A DNA stretch of 64,000 nucleotides from positions 21,561,412 to 21,625,411 of the forward strand of contig CM029663.1 of NCBI GenBank assembly GCA_017311315.1. Direction: 5' to 3'. The notes beneath the pieces are model-generated. The model was not told the DNA's origin. It worked only from the letters and a program-made list of their open reading frames with translations, and did no database searches. Both the position numbers and the translations under genes were made by a program. Positions 1-13,174 of the stretch are shown one piece after another (position 1 is the first letter of the stretch; each line of letters opens with the position of its first letter). The stretch comes from Dendrocalamus latiflorus (taxonomy: Eukaryota > Streptophyta > Magnoliopsida > Poales > Poaceae).

Positions 1-26
1 GCTCTAATTCTAATACATCTGTCAAG

Positions 27-3000
27 GTGAGGGAGGGGAACAGCCTTCTCGTATGGAACCTCTTCCTGATGGTTCCATGAATCCAAAACGAAGTGCAATC
101 AAGCAAGTTGCCAGTGGACGTTTTGGAGTTTCCAGCTATTATCTGACTAATGCAGATGAGCTTCAGATAAAAATGGCTCAGGTATTCGTCAACATTGTGC
201 ACTACACAATCAACAAAATGTTTGCTTTCTATTGAAGCACTTGTGTTCGATATGTCATGTTGCAGAAATTTACTTTTTCTTATATCTTATTTATATAGGG
301 TGCTAAGCCTGGTGAAGGTGGTGAGCTTCCGGGTCACAAGGTTATTGGTGACATTGCAGTGACAAGGCATTCTACAGCTGGTGTAGGGCTCATTAGCCCA
401 CCTCCTCACCATGATATATATTCTATTGAGGATCTTGCACAACTTATCCACGACCTTAAGGTGCATTACTGTGATTCTGTTTCTATAGCCAAACAATCTG
501 TGCATATTATGGTTGTTACCTCTAGATAAGATTGATTCTTTATACACACTGATTGTCTTGCTAACCTTGGAAGTTAAAGAATCACTCGTTATATTGCCCT
601 ACATTTTACAATTGAACTTGCACATATGCATGTGTGTCTCCAACTTGCAAATGTTGCTCGCTGATGTAGTGATATTCTTGTCTTTCTCTACTCCGCAGAA
701 CTCAAATCCTCGAGCTCGAATAAGCGTCAAGCTAGTCTCCGAGGCTGGTGTAGGAGTTGTTGCTAGCGGTGTTGTAAAAGGACACGCAGACCATGTTCTA
801 ATTTCTGGCCATGACGGAGGCACAGGAGCTTCAAGATGGACAGGTATTAAGAATGCTGGACTTCCATGGGAACTTGGATTGGCTGAGACACATCAAACTC
901 TAGTGGCGAATGGGCTTCGTGGTCGAGCTGTTCTACAAACAGATGGGCAGTTAAAAACTGGTAGAGACGTTGCTGTGGCATGCTTACTTGGTGCAGAGGA
1001 ATTTGGTTTCAGTACTGCTCCATTGATCACACTTGGCTGCATTATGATGCGGAAATGCCATACCAACACTTGTCCTGTTGGAATAGCTACTCAAGATCCA
1101 GTGCTTCGAGAAAAGTTTGCTGGAGAACCAGAGCATGTCATTAACTTTTTCTTCATGCTTGCTGAAGAGTTAAGAGAAATTATGTCTCATCTTGGCTTCC
1201 GCACTATTAGTGAAATGGTTGGACGCTCTGATATGCTTGAGGTTGATCCAGAAGTAGTGAAGAGCAATGAGAAACTTGAGAACATTGATCTCTCCCTGAT
1301 CTTGAAACCAGCTGCAGAGATTCGTCCTGGGGCTGCTCAGTACTGTGTTGAAAAGCAAGATCATGGCCTTGACATGGCATTGGATAACAAACTTATAGCT
1401 TTATCAAGAGCCGCGCTTGAAAAGGAAGTTCGTGTTTTCATTGAGACTCCAATCCAGAACACTAATCGAGCAGTAGGCACTATGCTTAGCCATGAAGTCA
1501 CAAAACGTTATCACATGAAGGGATTACCTGCGGGTACCATTCATGTGAAGCTCACTGGAAGTGCTGGTCAGAGTTTTGGCGCTTTTGTCTGTCCTGGAAT
1601 CACCCTTGAGCTTGAAGGAGACAGCAATGATTATGTTGGTAAAGGATTATCTGGTGGAAAAATTGTTGTGTACCCACCAAGAATCAGTACATTTAATCCA
1701 GAAGACAATATTGTCATTGGTAATGTAGCTCTATATGGAGCTACCAAGGGAGAGGCATATTTCAATGGAATGGCAGCAGAAAGGTTTTGTGTTCGCAATT
1801 CAGGTGCTCAAGCAGTGGTTGAAGGAATTGGTGATCATGGATGTGAGTACATGACAGGAGGTACTGTGGTTATCCTTGGTAAAACAGGAAGAAATTTTGC
1901 TGCAGGGATGAGTGGAGGCATTGCTTATGTTTATGATGTTGATGGGAAGTTCAGTGCCTGTTGTAACCATGAATTAGTTGATCTATTTCATGTGGAGGAG
2001 GAGGATGACATTACCACATTGAAAATGATGATAGAACAACATCGGCTTAACACAGGGAGTGTTTTGGCTAAAGATATACTCTCTAATTTTAATAGTCTTC
2101 TTCCAAAATTTGTAAAAGTATTTCCAAGGGATTATAAGAGAGTTTTGGAAAATATGAAGGCAGAAAAAGAAGCTGCTAAGCATGCAAAGGAACCTAAGAT
2201 TTCAAATGGTGTCTCTGTGACAACAAAGGTAAGATACGATTTTAATTGTCAGTTGGTTCTATTTCATCCTTCAACTCACCATATTCTGACTTTGCTAGTA
2301 AATATCTGTAATCTGATGAAAATTATTTTTTTAATTTAATATTTAATAGATGGAAGTCTTCTCTATTTTTAAAAGTTTATCCATCAGAAATATCAATGAT
2401 ATATATTGCCATTACTGATGGAAGTCTTCTCTATTTTTAAAAGTTTATCCATCAGAAATATCAATGATATATATCTAGCCTAGCGGCTAGAGCGCTCTAG
2501 TAGCACCCCTCAGGTCCTGGGTTCGACTCCCGCTGGGAGCGAATTTCAGGCTGAGAGAAAAAAATCCCCTCGCTTGCCCCATAAGCCAAAGCACAGGTCT
2601 AAAGGCTGGCCCAGGTCGTTGGTCGCGCCAGGTTGTTGGTCTAGGGATCACCCTGGATTGGTCGTTCTCACATGGGCTGATGCCGCTGTGTCATGGTGGG
2701 GCAAGAGTTCGGGGATTTTCTCGATCTGCATGAGAAGATCTTCTTCTTAATATAAGCCCGGGGGGCTTCTTACCCCCCGCAGGTCGAGTTTTTTTTATAT
2801 TGCCATTACTCTGCAAACTCTCTTTGCCTAATTATATTAAGTTTGATGTATAGAAAATACAATCTGAGCAGTCAACAAGCCGACCAACCCGTGTTGCTAA
2901 TGCCAAAAAATACCGAGGTTTTATATCATATGAACGAGAGGGTATTTCTTATCGTGATCCAAATGAGCGTGTTAAAGATTGGAATGAAGTTGCAGTTGAA

Positions 3001-5437
3001 TCAGTGCCAGGGCCGCTATTAAACACACAGTCTGCTCGTTGTATGGATTGCGGCACTCCTTTCTGTCATCAGGTGATATTCAATTTTTATCACCTTTTTA
3101 ATTAAGATTGCTAATTTCCATTGGACTTATTGTGAGGTTAAGGATTAATATGTTTCAACTTATTGTGAGGTTAAGGATTGATATGTTTCATTTATTCAAC
3201 TGTTGAATTCAAGGGCAATGATTAATACATCATCTTATTGAGAACAAGAGGTTGTCACCATCAATTTTTGTTATAATGCTTTTGTGCTGAAAATTTTCCG
3301 TTGCTGTTCTTTATCATAACTTGCTCAAATCACTACTGGCTTGTTGGATTTATTTTTATGCCAGACTTCTAGTCATACCTTTTAATCATGCCTCCTGTGG
3401 TAGTATCTTTGTCTGTAGAGTACATTGTGATATCATCAGAACTCTGGGATCTTATTTCAGTGTTGTAGTGTTCTGATACATTGAAATGCTATGATTTCAT
3501 GACTAATTTTTTCAAACATTTTTGCAGGAAAGCTCAGGTGCTGGCTGTCCTCTTGGAAATAAGATCCCAGAGTTCAATGAATTGGTTCACCAGAATAGAT
3601 GGCATGAAGCATTGGATCGTCTACTCGAGACAAACAACTTCCCTGAATTCACTGGACGAGTGTGCCCTGCTCCCTGTGAGGGGTCGTGTGTTCTTGGCAT
3701 TATTGAAAATCCAGTATCTATCAAAAGCATAGAATGTGCAATTATAGACAAAGGTTTTGAAGAGGGATGGATGGTACCCCGGCCTCCACTTCAACGAACA
3801 GGGTATTTTTAAGATTTCAATTATGTGGCTTGTTTTCCATATTTTTAGCTACGTTTTTTTATTGCATTAGTAGGTAACATTTGAGTCACGCTTGAAAAAA
3901 TGAACTGCTCCTTTTGCAGAAAGAAGGTCGCCATTGTTGGCAGTGGTCCAGCTGGTTTGGCTGCCGCAGATCAACTAAATAAAATGGGCCATTTTGTAAC
4001 TGTGTTTGAACGTGCGGATCGTATTGGAGGTCTGATGATGTACGGAGTACCAAACATGAAGACAGACAAGATTGGCATTGTTCAACGGCGTGTCAATTTA
4101 ATGGCCGAAGAGGGTGTTACATTTGTGGTGAATGCTCATGTAGGGAGTGATCCTTTATACTCAATCGAACGTCTCCGTTCTGAGAACGATGCAGTTATTT
4201 TAGCTTGTGGAGCTACAAACCCAAGGTACCAAATTGGAAATGTTGAAATAAGGACATTTATTTATCTTAGCTTACAGAGGTTCATTAGGCCTAAAATATT
4301 CTTAACAGCAACAATGACTAGTTCTGCTGTATTATAGATAATATCTTTTGATTCTAACATTAAGAGGAATGTTCTTGAACAGGGATCTCAGTATTCCTGG
4401 ACGTGAGCTATCAGGAGTTCATTTTGCCATGGAGTTTCTCCATGCAAATACCAAAAGTTTACTTGACAGCAACTTGGAGGATGGTAAATACATTACTGCC
4501 CAGGGGAAAAAGGTGGTGGTCATTGGTGGTGGGGACACAGGCACAGATTGCATCGGTACATCTATTAGACATGGATGCAGCAATATTGTAAATCTTGAAC
4601 TTCTTTCCAAACCGCCAAACAAGAGAGCTGCTGGCAACCCCTGGCCACAGGTAAACCTCCCAGTCAATGTAACAATTTAGATTTTAGAAGGTGCTACTTT
4701 GTGGATAGCCACTCACAAAATAAGGTCCATTTGTGAAACAACTTTATATCATTGCCTTACACATCTGAATTGCTTGTATTATTTCCAGTTGGGAATAAGT
4801 TCTTATGTTAGCATTTCTATTATTGCTTGTAGTGGCCAAGAGTCTTCCGTGTTGACTATGGGCACCAGGAAGCATCTAGCAAGTTTGGAAATGATCCAAG
4901 AACTTATGAAGTCTTGACCAAGCGTTTTATTGGTGATGAGAATGGAAAAGTGAAGGCCCTCGAGGTAGTGCGTGTCAGGTGGGAGAAAGTAGATGGAAGA
5001 TTCCAATTCAAGGAAATCGAAGGATCACAGGAGATCATTGAGGCTGATCTTGTCCTGCTAGCTATGGGATTCCTGGGCCCCGAAGTGGTTAGTTACCCCC
5101 ACTCAAAGCTACTGTAATGCCTCAGGTAGCGCTCGTGAGAATTGTTCAACAAATAACACATTGTGTTATCTTTTTGCAGACTATCGCTGAGAAACTGGGT
5201 TTGGAGAAAGACAACCGGTCTAACTTCAGAGCTCAATTTGGAAACTTTGCGACCAGTGTGGATGGTGTTTTTGCTGCTGGTGACTGCAGACGTGGACAAT
5301 CACTGGTTGTTTGGGCCATCACTGAGGGGCGGCAAGCTGCTGCAGCTGTAGACAAGTACTTGTCAAGGAATGAACAAAATGCCGCGGAAGACATGACTCC
5401 CTCGGGTGCAGGTCTTGTTCAGCCGGTTGCTGCATAA
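27..5437 (+). CDS. GLT1: NADH-dependent glutamate synthase (NADH-GOGAT), C-terminal half
   Basis: Converts glutamine plus 2-oxoglutarate plus NADH into two glutamates; in plants this is plastid ammonium assimilation. Exons read from frame and GT-AG sites: 27-181, 299-460, 699-2228, 2872-3072, 3528-3802, 3920-4225, 4383-4650, 4833-5087, 5180-5437 (TAA). These give about 1135 residues, roughly the last half of a protein that is usually near 2100; the glutaminase domain and start lie upstream of the window. Visible in order: end of the FMN-binding synthase domain (GHDGGTGASRWTGIKNAG), the 3Fe-4S cysteines in GCIMMRKCHTNTCPVG, the glutamate synthase C-terminal beta-helix domain, then the fused small-subunit-like part with Fe-S cysteines (CMDCGTPFCHQ, CPAPCEGSC), an FAD site (VAIVGSGPAGLAA), an NAD(P)H site (VVVIGGGDTGTDC) and GVFAAGDCRRGQSLVVWAI near the end. 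All junctions keep frame and no internal stop was seen. The fused small subunit marks the NADH type rather than Fd-GOGAT. Confidence 0.96.
2349..2474. repeat. 68-bp tandem duplication in GOGAT intron
   Basis: A unit starting GATGGAAGTCTTCTCTATTT occurs at 2349-2416 and again from 2417. The second copy is interrupted at 2474 by the SINE, and its last ten bases (TGCCATTACT) reappear at 2801-2810 after the SINE tail. The two copies look identical over the shared part, so the duplication predates the SINE insertion and is probably young. Confidence 0.85.
2475..2796 (+). mobile_element. tRNA-derived, T-tailed SINE (p-SINE/OsSN-like) in GOGAT intron
   Basis: Pol III promoter boxes are visible: A box TAGCCTAGCGG at 2476-2486 and B box GGTTCGACTCC at 2520-2530. 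The element ends in a run of eight T at 2789-2796, and short ATAT-type sequence flanks both sides, fitting a short target duplication. The tRNA-like head, length near 320 bp and T-rich tail fit the rice p-SINE1/OsSN group; the family name is from memory. It sits in the sense direction in the intron between the exons ending at 2228 and starting at 2872. Confidence 0.8.
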
Positions 5438-5815
5438 ACAAAACAAGCCTCCGAAAGCTTTTGTGTGCTGATAGCAACGTAATTTAGGATAAGTGATTTT
5501 ATTTTTTGATCACAGCAAATGATGTTATTTTAGAAGTCTAAAGAAGATAAGGCCGGGCTCAACAGGGAAAGAAAGAGAGCCTTCTATAATTTCGATAGAC
5601 AAACGGTTGGAAATTTTGGTGGCTATTGTTTCTTGTTCTTTTTCCAGTTATAATGTTTTGCTTGTCGAAATGTAGTCTTTTCGTTTAAGTAATAGATGTA
5701 AATTTGTCGAGTAATATGGCCGTTTATTTTTCTCTGGATGTGCGCAACAGCTACTGTGATTCATTTGGTCAAGATGAGGCGGCTTTGCGTAATGAAGCTA
5801 TCAATACGCTCTAGC
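5438..5815 (+). other. GOGAT 3' untranslated region and flank
   Basis: A/T-rich sequence following the TAA stop. No coding pattern or repeat was seen. The 3' end of the transcript probably lies in the A/T-rich stretch near 5690-5740; no perfect AATAAA is present. The LINE begins at about 5820. Confidence 0.5.
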
Positions 5816-7588
5816 TATGTGTGACATCCGTAGTCGCTGGCACCAGCGCTTCGCCTGGCTGCCCCTGCTCTCACCAACGTGCCAACCGGAGCCTCTAAGG
5901 TTTGGTGCTTCCTCCAAGCCCCCGGGAGCACCCAGTCGTCTCCCCTGATGGACGTATTCATGTAAGATTCTTACATGGAATGCTCGGGGGTTAAATTCTA
6001 GGGCGCGGCGTGATGCTCTATGAGTGTTATCGCTCGTTCTCTCCATGTTAGGCTCGCAATTCATTAGCTTCAATTATCTTCTGGCCTCAGACACTTGCGG
6101 AGGAGTTTTGTTTGTCTGCCGATCGCCTGATGTTACTGTAACCGACTCTCACGTCGGTGAGGCAGATCAGGGCGATGCGTTCGGCCCCTGGTGCATTCTC
6201 GGAGATTTAATATGATCCTCAGCGCTAGAGATAAGAACAACAACAACTTGCACTACAAGATAAGAATAACAACAACTTGCACTACATGAACATAAGTCGT
6301 TTCCGTCGGCTAGTGAACGGTCTCCAACTAAATGATGTCCACCTCAATGGGAGAGCATTCACTTGGAGTAATGAACGTAGAAATCCAACTATGTCAAGAC
6401 TTGACGGGGTACTTACCTCGCAAGATTGAGATGTCTTGTATCCTCACTGCTTGCTCTCGGCTCTGGCCACTGCGTGCTCCGATCATACCCCTCTGCTTCT
6501 CCAGACAAATGTATGCCTCAAGCATGGTGGCCGTTTCCATTTCGACAAACACCGGGCTGCACATGATGACTTCCTATAGATTGTCACCAACAGTTGGACT
6601 AGCCATACTCCACGTACCTCACCTTTTCATCGGCTGGACAACCTGTTCCGAGCCACAACAAAGGCGCTACAGAGGTGGAGTCAGTCTCATTTTGGCAATA
6701 TCAGTACCCAAATTCTCATGGCCGAAGAGATCATCGCCCAATTCGAACGTGCACTTGACTTTAGAATGCTGACAACGCAAGAACTAGACTTCAATAAACT
6801 ATTGAAGCACAGATTCCTGGCCTTTTGTTGACTCAAGAGAACGCTGATCCGTCAAAGATCCTGACTCCTGTGGCTAAGAGAGGGCGACGCCAACATGGCC
6901 TTCTTCCATGCCCAAGTGAGGTACCGCAGTCAGAAAAATAGAATCAGCACTCTCTCTTCTAATGGGGACACATCCTATTCGGATGACGAAATGGCGTCTC
7001 TGCTACAGCAGCACTATTTGGCAATTGTGCAATCTGACGATCAACCCACAAGTTCCGTCAACTTATATGCCATAAACCTGGATCATCAAGACCTTCACAG
7101 TTTGGACCAACCCTTTTTTGAATCTAAAGTCCTTCAAGCTATCAGGGAGCTCGTAGCCGAAAAGGCCCCTGGGGCCAGATGGATTTATAGGAACCTTCTA
7201 CCAAAAGGCATGGCCCATCATCAAAGATGATATCATGGCGGGCGTCCAAGCTTTCTTCTCTGCAGATCGCTGGGGATTCCATCAGCTAAACTCAGCTCTG
7301 CTGATTCTACTACTGAAAAAACAAGGGGCCATCCATCCTTTGGATTTCAGACCAATCAACTTAATACATTGTTTCGCCAAACTCTTTACCAAGCCGATGG
7401 CTGTCAGGTTGCAAACACATATGGATCACCTAGTGGATCTCAACCAGTGTACTTTCATTAAGGGCGCACAATTCAAGATAATTTTAAGTTTGTGCACAAC
7501 GCAATCAGAACGCCGCGCGGCAAAAGAGAGAACAAGATCCTCTTCAAACTCGACATTGCTAAAGCCTTCGACAGCGTTGCTTGGCCTT

Positions 7589-10500
7589 TGTAATAGATCG
7601 AGGAGATTGACTAGAGGAGGAGTGAATAGACGATCTAAAAAACTCTTCTCTAATTAATTATGTATTTCTATTTGGCTAAACCAAATATAAGATACGGAAG
7701 CTTAACTCAAAAAGGTTTAGCACAAATATCGCCTAAATTAATTATGTTCACCTAAGTGCACCAATACTCTAACGCTTATATCAAGGTTTGTAATTCTAGA
7801 AAGACAAGCAATCAATTTAATTCTATGAATGTAAATTCTTTGAATGTAAATTGAGCACAAGAAAACAAACCACAAAAGACACGGTTGCTTTTTACCGTGG
7901 TGTTCGGAGACTTGTCGGTCTCCCCTAATCCACATTGAGGTTAGCCCAAATGAACTGGACCATCTCCACAAATTAAGTTAAAACACCTTAATCCACTAAT
8001 AGTAGCTCTTTCCCGCTCCAGGTAGGTGAGCTCCAACCTTCATAACTTTGCCGGGTCTTCTCACAATCTTCTTTGAGAAGATCACCGCGCACGATGCCTC
8101 CAATGCCGTCTAGGAGTCGGCAAACTCCAGGAATAATAAGTCAAGCCCCTTACTTGACTCTCACCACGTGCAATGAATGCACAAGTTTGAGTGAATACAT
8201 AATTCACCTCTAGATGCAACACACGCAATTTAGAGAATTCCTTCCTGCTCACAAGATGTAATGCATGCACAATTGAGAGGAGGACCTCACACTAGCTCAA
8301 GAGATTGAAATGGTGTACCAAAAGTTATTCTCTAACCGGCCACAAAGGGATATATACCTCACACCTCAAAACTAGCCGTTGGGATAGAAAAACAGAATTT
8401 TCAAAAGTACCATAGGCAAACGACGGTACTTCCGCTTTCCTCAGCAACAGGAAGAAAACTAGTCGTTGCAGGCAAATCTGGTAGTTCCGTCGTGCAAAGT
8501 TCGGTACTACCGATCATCAAAAGTATCGCAACACTCAGGTCACCAACCACTCAGGTCACCAGCAAAAGGACCGCATAGAGCCGATTAGACAGCTCACACA
8601 GAGCTGGTCAAAAGTACCGATTGTCGACTACACTGGTCCCTGACCACGTTGGATGGTTCGACCACTCAGGTCACCAACCACATTGATCTCCAACCATGTT
8701 GTCCGGTTCGACCACACAAGCCTCCGACTATGCTGACCTCCAACCACGCTGGTCTTCGACCATGTTTTCCAGATTGACCACACAGGTCTCCGACTACTCT
8801 AGTCTTCGACCACATTGGTTTTGACAACTCAGGTCTCGACTACGTCGACCATGTCGATTTTTGACTACATCAATCTCCGATCACACAAATCTCCGACTAT
8901 CGTATCAATCACATCAGTTCGACCACGTTGATTACGACCACACAGGTCTCAACTACATCGGTTTGACCACGCTGGTTTCGACCATGCTGGTTTTGATCAC
9001 ACAGGTCTCGACTAAGTTGGTTTCAACAACGCTGGTTTTGATCACACAGATCTCGACAACATCAGATCCGACCACACTGGTCTTCAATCACACAGATCTC
9101 GACCACGTTAGTTTTGACCAAACTACTTTAGATCACACAGATCTCGACCACGTCGGTTCTGACCATGTTGGTTTTGACCACTTCGATCTTAGATCACATT
9201 GATCTTTGACCACATAGGTCATTGACCATGTTGGTTCGACCACAATGGTTCTCAACCACATAGGTCTTCCGACCACCAACAGACGCGGTAGTTCTGTGAT
9301 TACAACGTCAATAATTCTGGTTATCGCAGAATATACTGCGGTAGTTTTGATTTCTCTGAGAAGTGCATATACTTCAACAGATTTTGCAACACACATTTGC
9401 AAACTAAAGTATCATATACACAATGATTATCCATGATTTCCAATAAGTTGCAAGACATATTTGCACACTTTTGGAATCATGACACAAGGATTATATATAT
9501 GAGATTCAACCATTTGCAAAATACATTTGCAAATATAAGCCTCATACTACAAAGAATGGAAACATGGACTTCAAATACTTGCAAAACACATTTGCAGTGA
9601 TAGTCCCATGTTATAAGGATTCAACCCATGAGCTTCAACTATTTGCAAATCACATTCGCAAATAGATGTCTCACGCTAAGGAGAGTTAGAGCAAGTGAGG
9701 TTGAGCTATCGACACATGATAAAACTCAAGCTACTAGACATGACCTATTTTAATAGTATAATAACCTATACTAGCAATCTGGTTTTTCAACCAAATACCA
9801 AGATCGATAAAAGGATAGGAACACATCTTTAATCCTATCTACCCATATCTTTGTCTTGAGTCATAGTCTTGGCATGCATTAACTCATGATGCATCCTTTA
9901 CTTCAATTCCATCAACACATGATGGATTTTTACTTGACTTGATGATCAACACATTATTATTTTCTCTTGGACATGTATCAACTCATGATGCATCCACCAC
10001 TTGACTTGATGATCTTCAACGCATGAAATCATCCTAAATCTTCTTTATTTGTAGAACATAACCTATTCATCCAACTCATGGAAAATGTTAGTCCACAAAA
10101 CAATTGTCATCAATTCCCAAACTTCACCATTAACTCATAATCGAGGGACTAAATTCTACAATCTTCTCTTTTTAGTAATTCATGATAATCTCAACAACTA
10201 ATGATATAAAAATTGAATTGCGCGTATACAACATATACACAATAAATGTATACTCCAGAATAAGCTTTCAAAGTAAAACTTACCCATCCGGTTATCATTA
10301 ATCATCCAACCATCAATACATAATGGAGGAACTAGATGACAACTCGATTATGAGTATATATGAACTACACAAGTCATATATACTCAAGGGATATATTTCA
10401 AAGTAAAGATTCTTAATATGTGAAAATAGAACATGGATCAATACTAAGAAAATCACAAAAACACAGAGTAAACTCCCCCTAAATGTGTGCATATAAGAAG

Positions 10501-10733
10501 TATTGTGAAAACATACATATATATTCAAGTTTACTTATTTGGTGAAATTCATTCTATATTTTAGATCCGAGGAATGCAATAAGATAAGAATGTGATATTG
10601 AATGCACACCTCTTATGTTTTTCACATTTTTATTCAAATGAGACTTAGCAATATCATAATCAATAAATATATTAGTCTTACAATTGTATTTGTCATTATC
10701 ACGAAAACCAACTTAAAGGAGTTTGAACTTACA
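7589..10733 (-). mobile_element. Solo LTR, about 3.1 kb, Copia/Sirevirus-like (copy A)
   Basis: Cleanly splits the LINE reverse transcriptase: the reading frame ..DSVAWP resumes at 10734 as FLLKLMQHRG. The edges read TG..ACA, with CTTTC after the element and CTTT before it, fitting a 5-bp target duplication with a small deletion at the left junction. The same element occurs reversed at 21689-24690, matching at both ends and through the interior, which fixes the boundaries. No coding sequence was found. The end TATTCACCCC..GATC-TACA seen on the minus strand resembles the 3' end of Sirevirus Copia LTRs (from memory), so the element is taken as minus-oriented. The interior holds a GACCAC/TGGTCGAA minisatellite and CGGTACTTCCG/CGGTACTACCG motifs near 8420-8510. 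Confidence 0.7.
8640..9260. repeat. Degenerate minisatellite of about 14-16 bp in LTR copy A
   Basis: Dozens of imperfect units of the type TCGACCACGTTGGTT / TTGACCACACAGGTC follow each other with few indels. They give rise to spurious repetitive reading frames on both strands (serine, threonine, aspartate, histidine rich). The reverse complement, GTGGTCGAA, is the unit seen in LTR copy B (about 23030-23560) and in a separate array at 33357-33540. Confidence 0.8.
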
Positions 10734-12521
10734 CTTTCTTGCTAAAGCTCATGCAACATCGAGGCCTTGGCACGTGGTGGCATGACTGGGTTTCACTGCT
10801 ACTCTCTACGCCCACCACCAAAATTATGCTCAATGGCATACCAGGAGAACTAGTGCGCCAATACAAAGGTCTCGGGCCGGGAGAGCTGTTGTCGCCACTA
10901 CTCTTCGTTATAGCCATGGACGTGCTAAGCAAATTGCTCTCCAAAGTTGCACAAGATCAGATCCTAACCTTGACTCACACCTTGGTGAGGCAATGCTCAC
11001 TCTATGTAGACGATGTTATGCTATATATCAATCCGTAGCCCTAACAACTTATTGCTACTAGAGAGATTCTATCGCTATTTGAGTCCACATCTGACCTCAA
11101 ACCAAACATGCTCAAGTCCTCCCTGATTCCAATTTGGTGCACACAACAAAAACTTCTAATGGCAAAGGAGTGCTTCGGTTGCAAGATAGACTCTTTTCCC
11201 ATCAACTATCTAGGAATGCCTCTATCCTCCAATAAATTATAGAGAACGGACCTCCAACCTTATGTCGACAAAATTCAAGCCATTCTGCCTACTTGGAAGG
11301 CCAAACTTCTGTCACGAGCAGGGAGACTAATTGTTGTCAAAGCAGTCCTCACTTCCATGGTCATTTACCCACTGCTCACCCTGACTTTCCCAACCTGGGT
11401 GATTAAGGCCATTGATAAGAAGCGTAGGAGCTTTCTTTGGGCAGGGGACAACATGTCCGCACCCAAGAAATGTTTGGTGAATTGGCAGCAAATATGTCAT
11501 CCTCACATGCACGGGGGACTGGGCATCACGAACCCCAAACTTGCCGGTATTGCCTTCCACACACATTGGGAGTGGTTAGCGCGGACTGACCTAGGTCGAA
11601 GTTGGCAAGCTGTCAGGCTGGCCGAAGACACTGCAATGGAGAACTTTTCTTATGCATCCACATATTTCCATGTAGGAGATGGCAACTCCATGCTATTCTG
11701 GACCAACAAATGGTTGTAGGGTCAAGGAGTATGTGATCTAGCACCATCACTTTGGTCGAAGGTGAAGAACTCCCGAAAAAAGAGGATTAAGGTCAAAGAG
11801 GTGCTGCACAATCAAAACTGGGTGACAGACCTGCAAGGCCCTTTTTTCTGTGCAAGACGTCTCTGAATACTTCCTCTTGTCAACAACCTTAAGTCAAATC
11901 CATTTGCAAGATCAGGTCAGGGACGGCATCATTTGGTGGTGGTCAGCCAATGGCATCTACTCCCCCAAATCCGCATACTCTGCGCTGTGGTAAGGCTCTA
12001 CCTCCTTCCCTTGTGCTAGCAAATTGTGGAAGAGCGTTGTCCCATTGAAAGCCTAGATCTTCACTTGGTTAGCACTCAATCACCGAGTGTGGACTTTCGC
12101 TAGGCTAACAAAGCACAACATACCTGCACCAGCATCTTGTCTGCTCTGTGATCAAGACCCCGAGACTGTTGACCACCTTCTCGTCACTTGCTCAGTAGCC
12201 AAGCAGATGTGGTATCTCATTTTCTCCTGGCTGTCGCTGCCGATCTCTCTCACCAATCAATCGCTGCTTGAACACTGGACTTTAACCCAAAATATGGCAC
12301 CTGGTTTCAAGCGAAGAGCAATAGATTACCTAGTTATTTTGGTGGTTTGGATGTTATGGAAGGAGAGGAATATGTTACGTCATAGCCAAGGAACATTTAT
12401 TATCCGTGAGTTCACAAATCGCATTAAGCAAGAGTTCATTGAGTGGTCATCCATCCCGAGATCCAAGCTATCAGACCTCATAAGAGCAAGTTCAATAATA
12501 GAGCCAAGTGTTTGGCTATAA

Positions 12522-13174
12522 GAGCAAGTTTAATAAGAGCAAGTCCAATAATAGAGCCAAGTGTTTGGCTATAAGTCAAGTTATAAGAGCCAAGTTATAC
12601 AATAATCTGTCTTCTATTTGTCTACAAAAGATTTTTTTATTATTATGTGGTACCATGTCTCACATTCTCTTTCCTACTCCTCCTCACATACATTTATTAT
12701 CTGGACCCACCACTGCATAGGCTCCCGTGTGCAGCTTGTTGCTTGCATGAGAGCCAAGCTCTCCTCTCTCTCCTCTCTTCTCTCCTCCACATCAGCAAAA
12801 ATGCTGACTAGCTTGGCTATAAGACCATTGTTGTACTTGCTCTAAGGCTGACTGTGCTAGCTATAAGGGAATCCATGTCAGCATAGTCCTATGTGGAGGG
12901 GAGAGAAAATGAGAGAGAGAGCCAAGCTGACTCCCATGCAAGAGTCAGGCTATAGCACAGGAAAAGAGACATTATCCATGCATGTACCCATAGAACTAAT
13001 TGCTATACCCATGCATGTATTAAATTATCAATACTCATGTATGTATTAAATGATTGAGAGCTCTTGTGGAGACAACTTATAGCCAGCTTATTGTATGAGT
13101 TGACTGCATCATTATCTTTTGATGACATGAAAATGTATTGGAGGTAGCAGCTATTTGTACTATTAAACTTGCTC
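12522..13174. mobile_element. MITE Y, nested in MITE X
   Basis: Has perfect 14-bp terminal inverted repeats: GAGCAAGTTTAATA at the left and TATTAAACTTGCTC at the right. It is flanked by TAA at 12519-12521 and 13175-13177. Apart from the inserted Z it is about 344 bp, and its interior (CTAGCTATAAGGGAATCC, CATGCATGTATTAAAT) differs from X and Z, so it is a different subfamily using the same ends and target. Confidence 0.85.
12537..12842. mobile_element. MITE Z, nested in MITE Y
   Basis: A 306-bp element with ends GAGCAAGTCCAATA and TGTTGTACTTGCTC, flanked by TAA at 12534-12536 and 12843-12845. Same family as X: both contain GTGGTACCATGTCTCACATT, a pyrimidine-rich CTCTCTCCTCTCTTCTCTCC run and the AATGCTGACTA stretch near the right end. 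No coding capacity. Confidence 0.87.

Noticed and set aside
2476..2550. Genuine tRNA gene in the GOGAT intron
   Set aside because: Boxes belong to a SINE with a long body and T tail; no cloverleaf ends seen.
8861..9202. Asp/His/Thr repeat frame in LTR copy A
   Set aside because: Produced by the 14-16 bp minisatellite; no start context, no domain.
7589..10733. CACTA transposon for copies A and B
   Set aside because: Copy B reads CACTGTTAG on the minus strand at one edge, hinting at CACTG ends, but the other edge of B is CAGTC and copy A has neither; TG..CA edges and about 5-bp duplications fit an LTR better.
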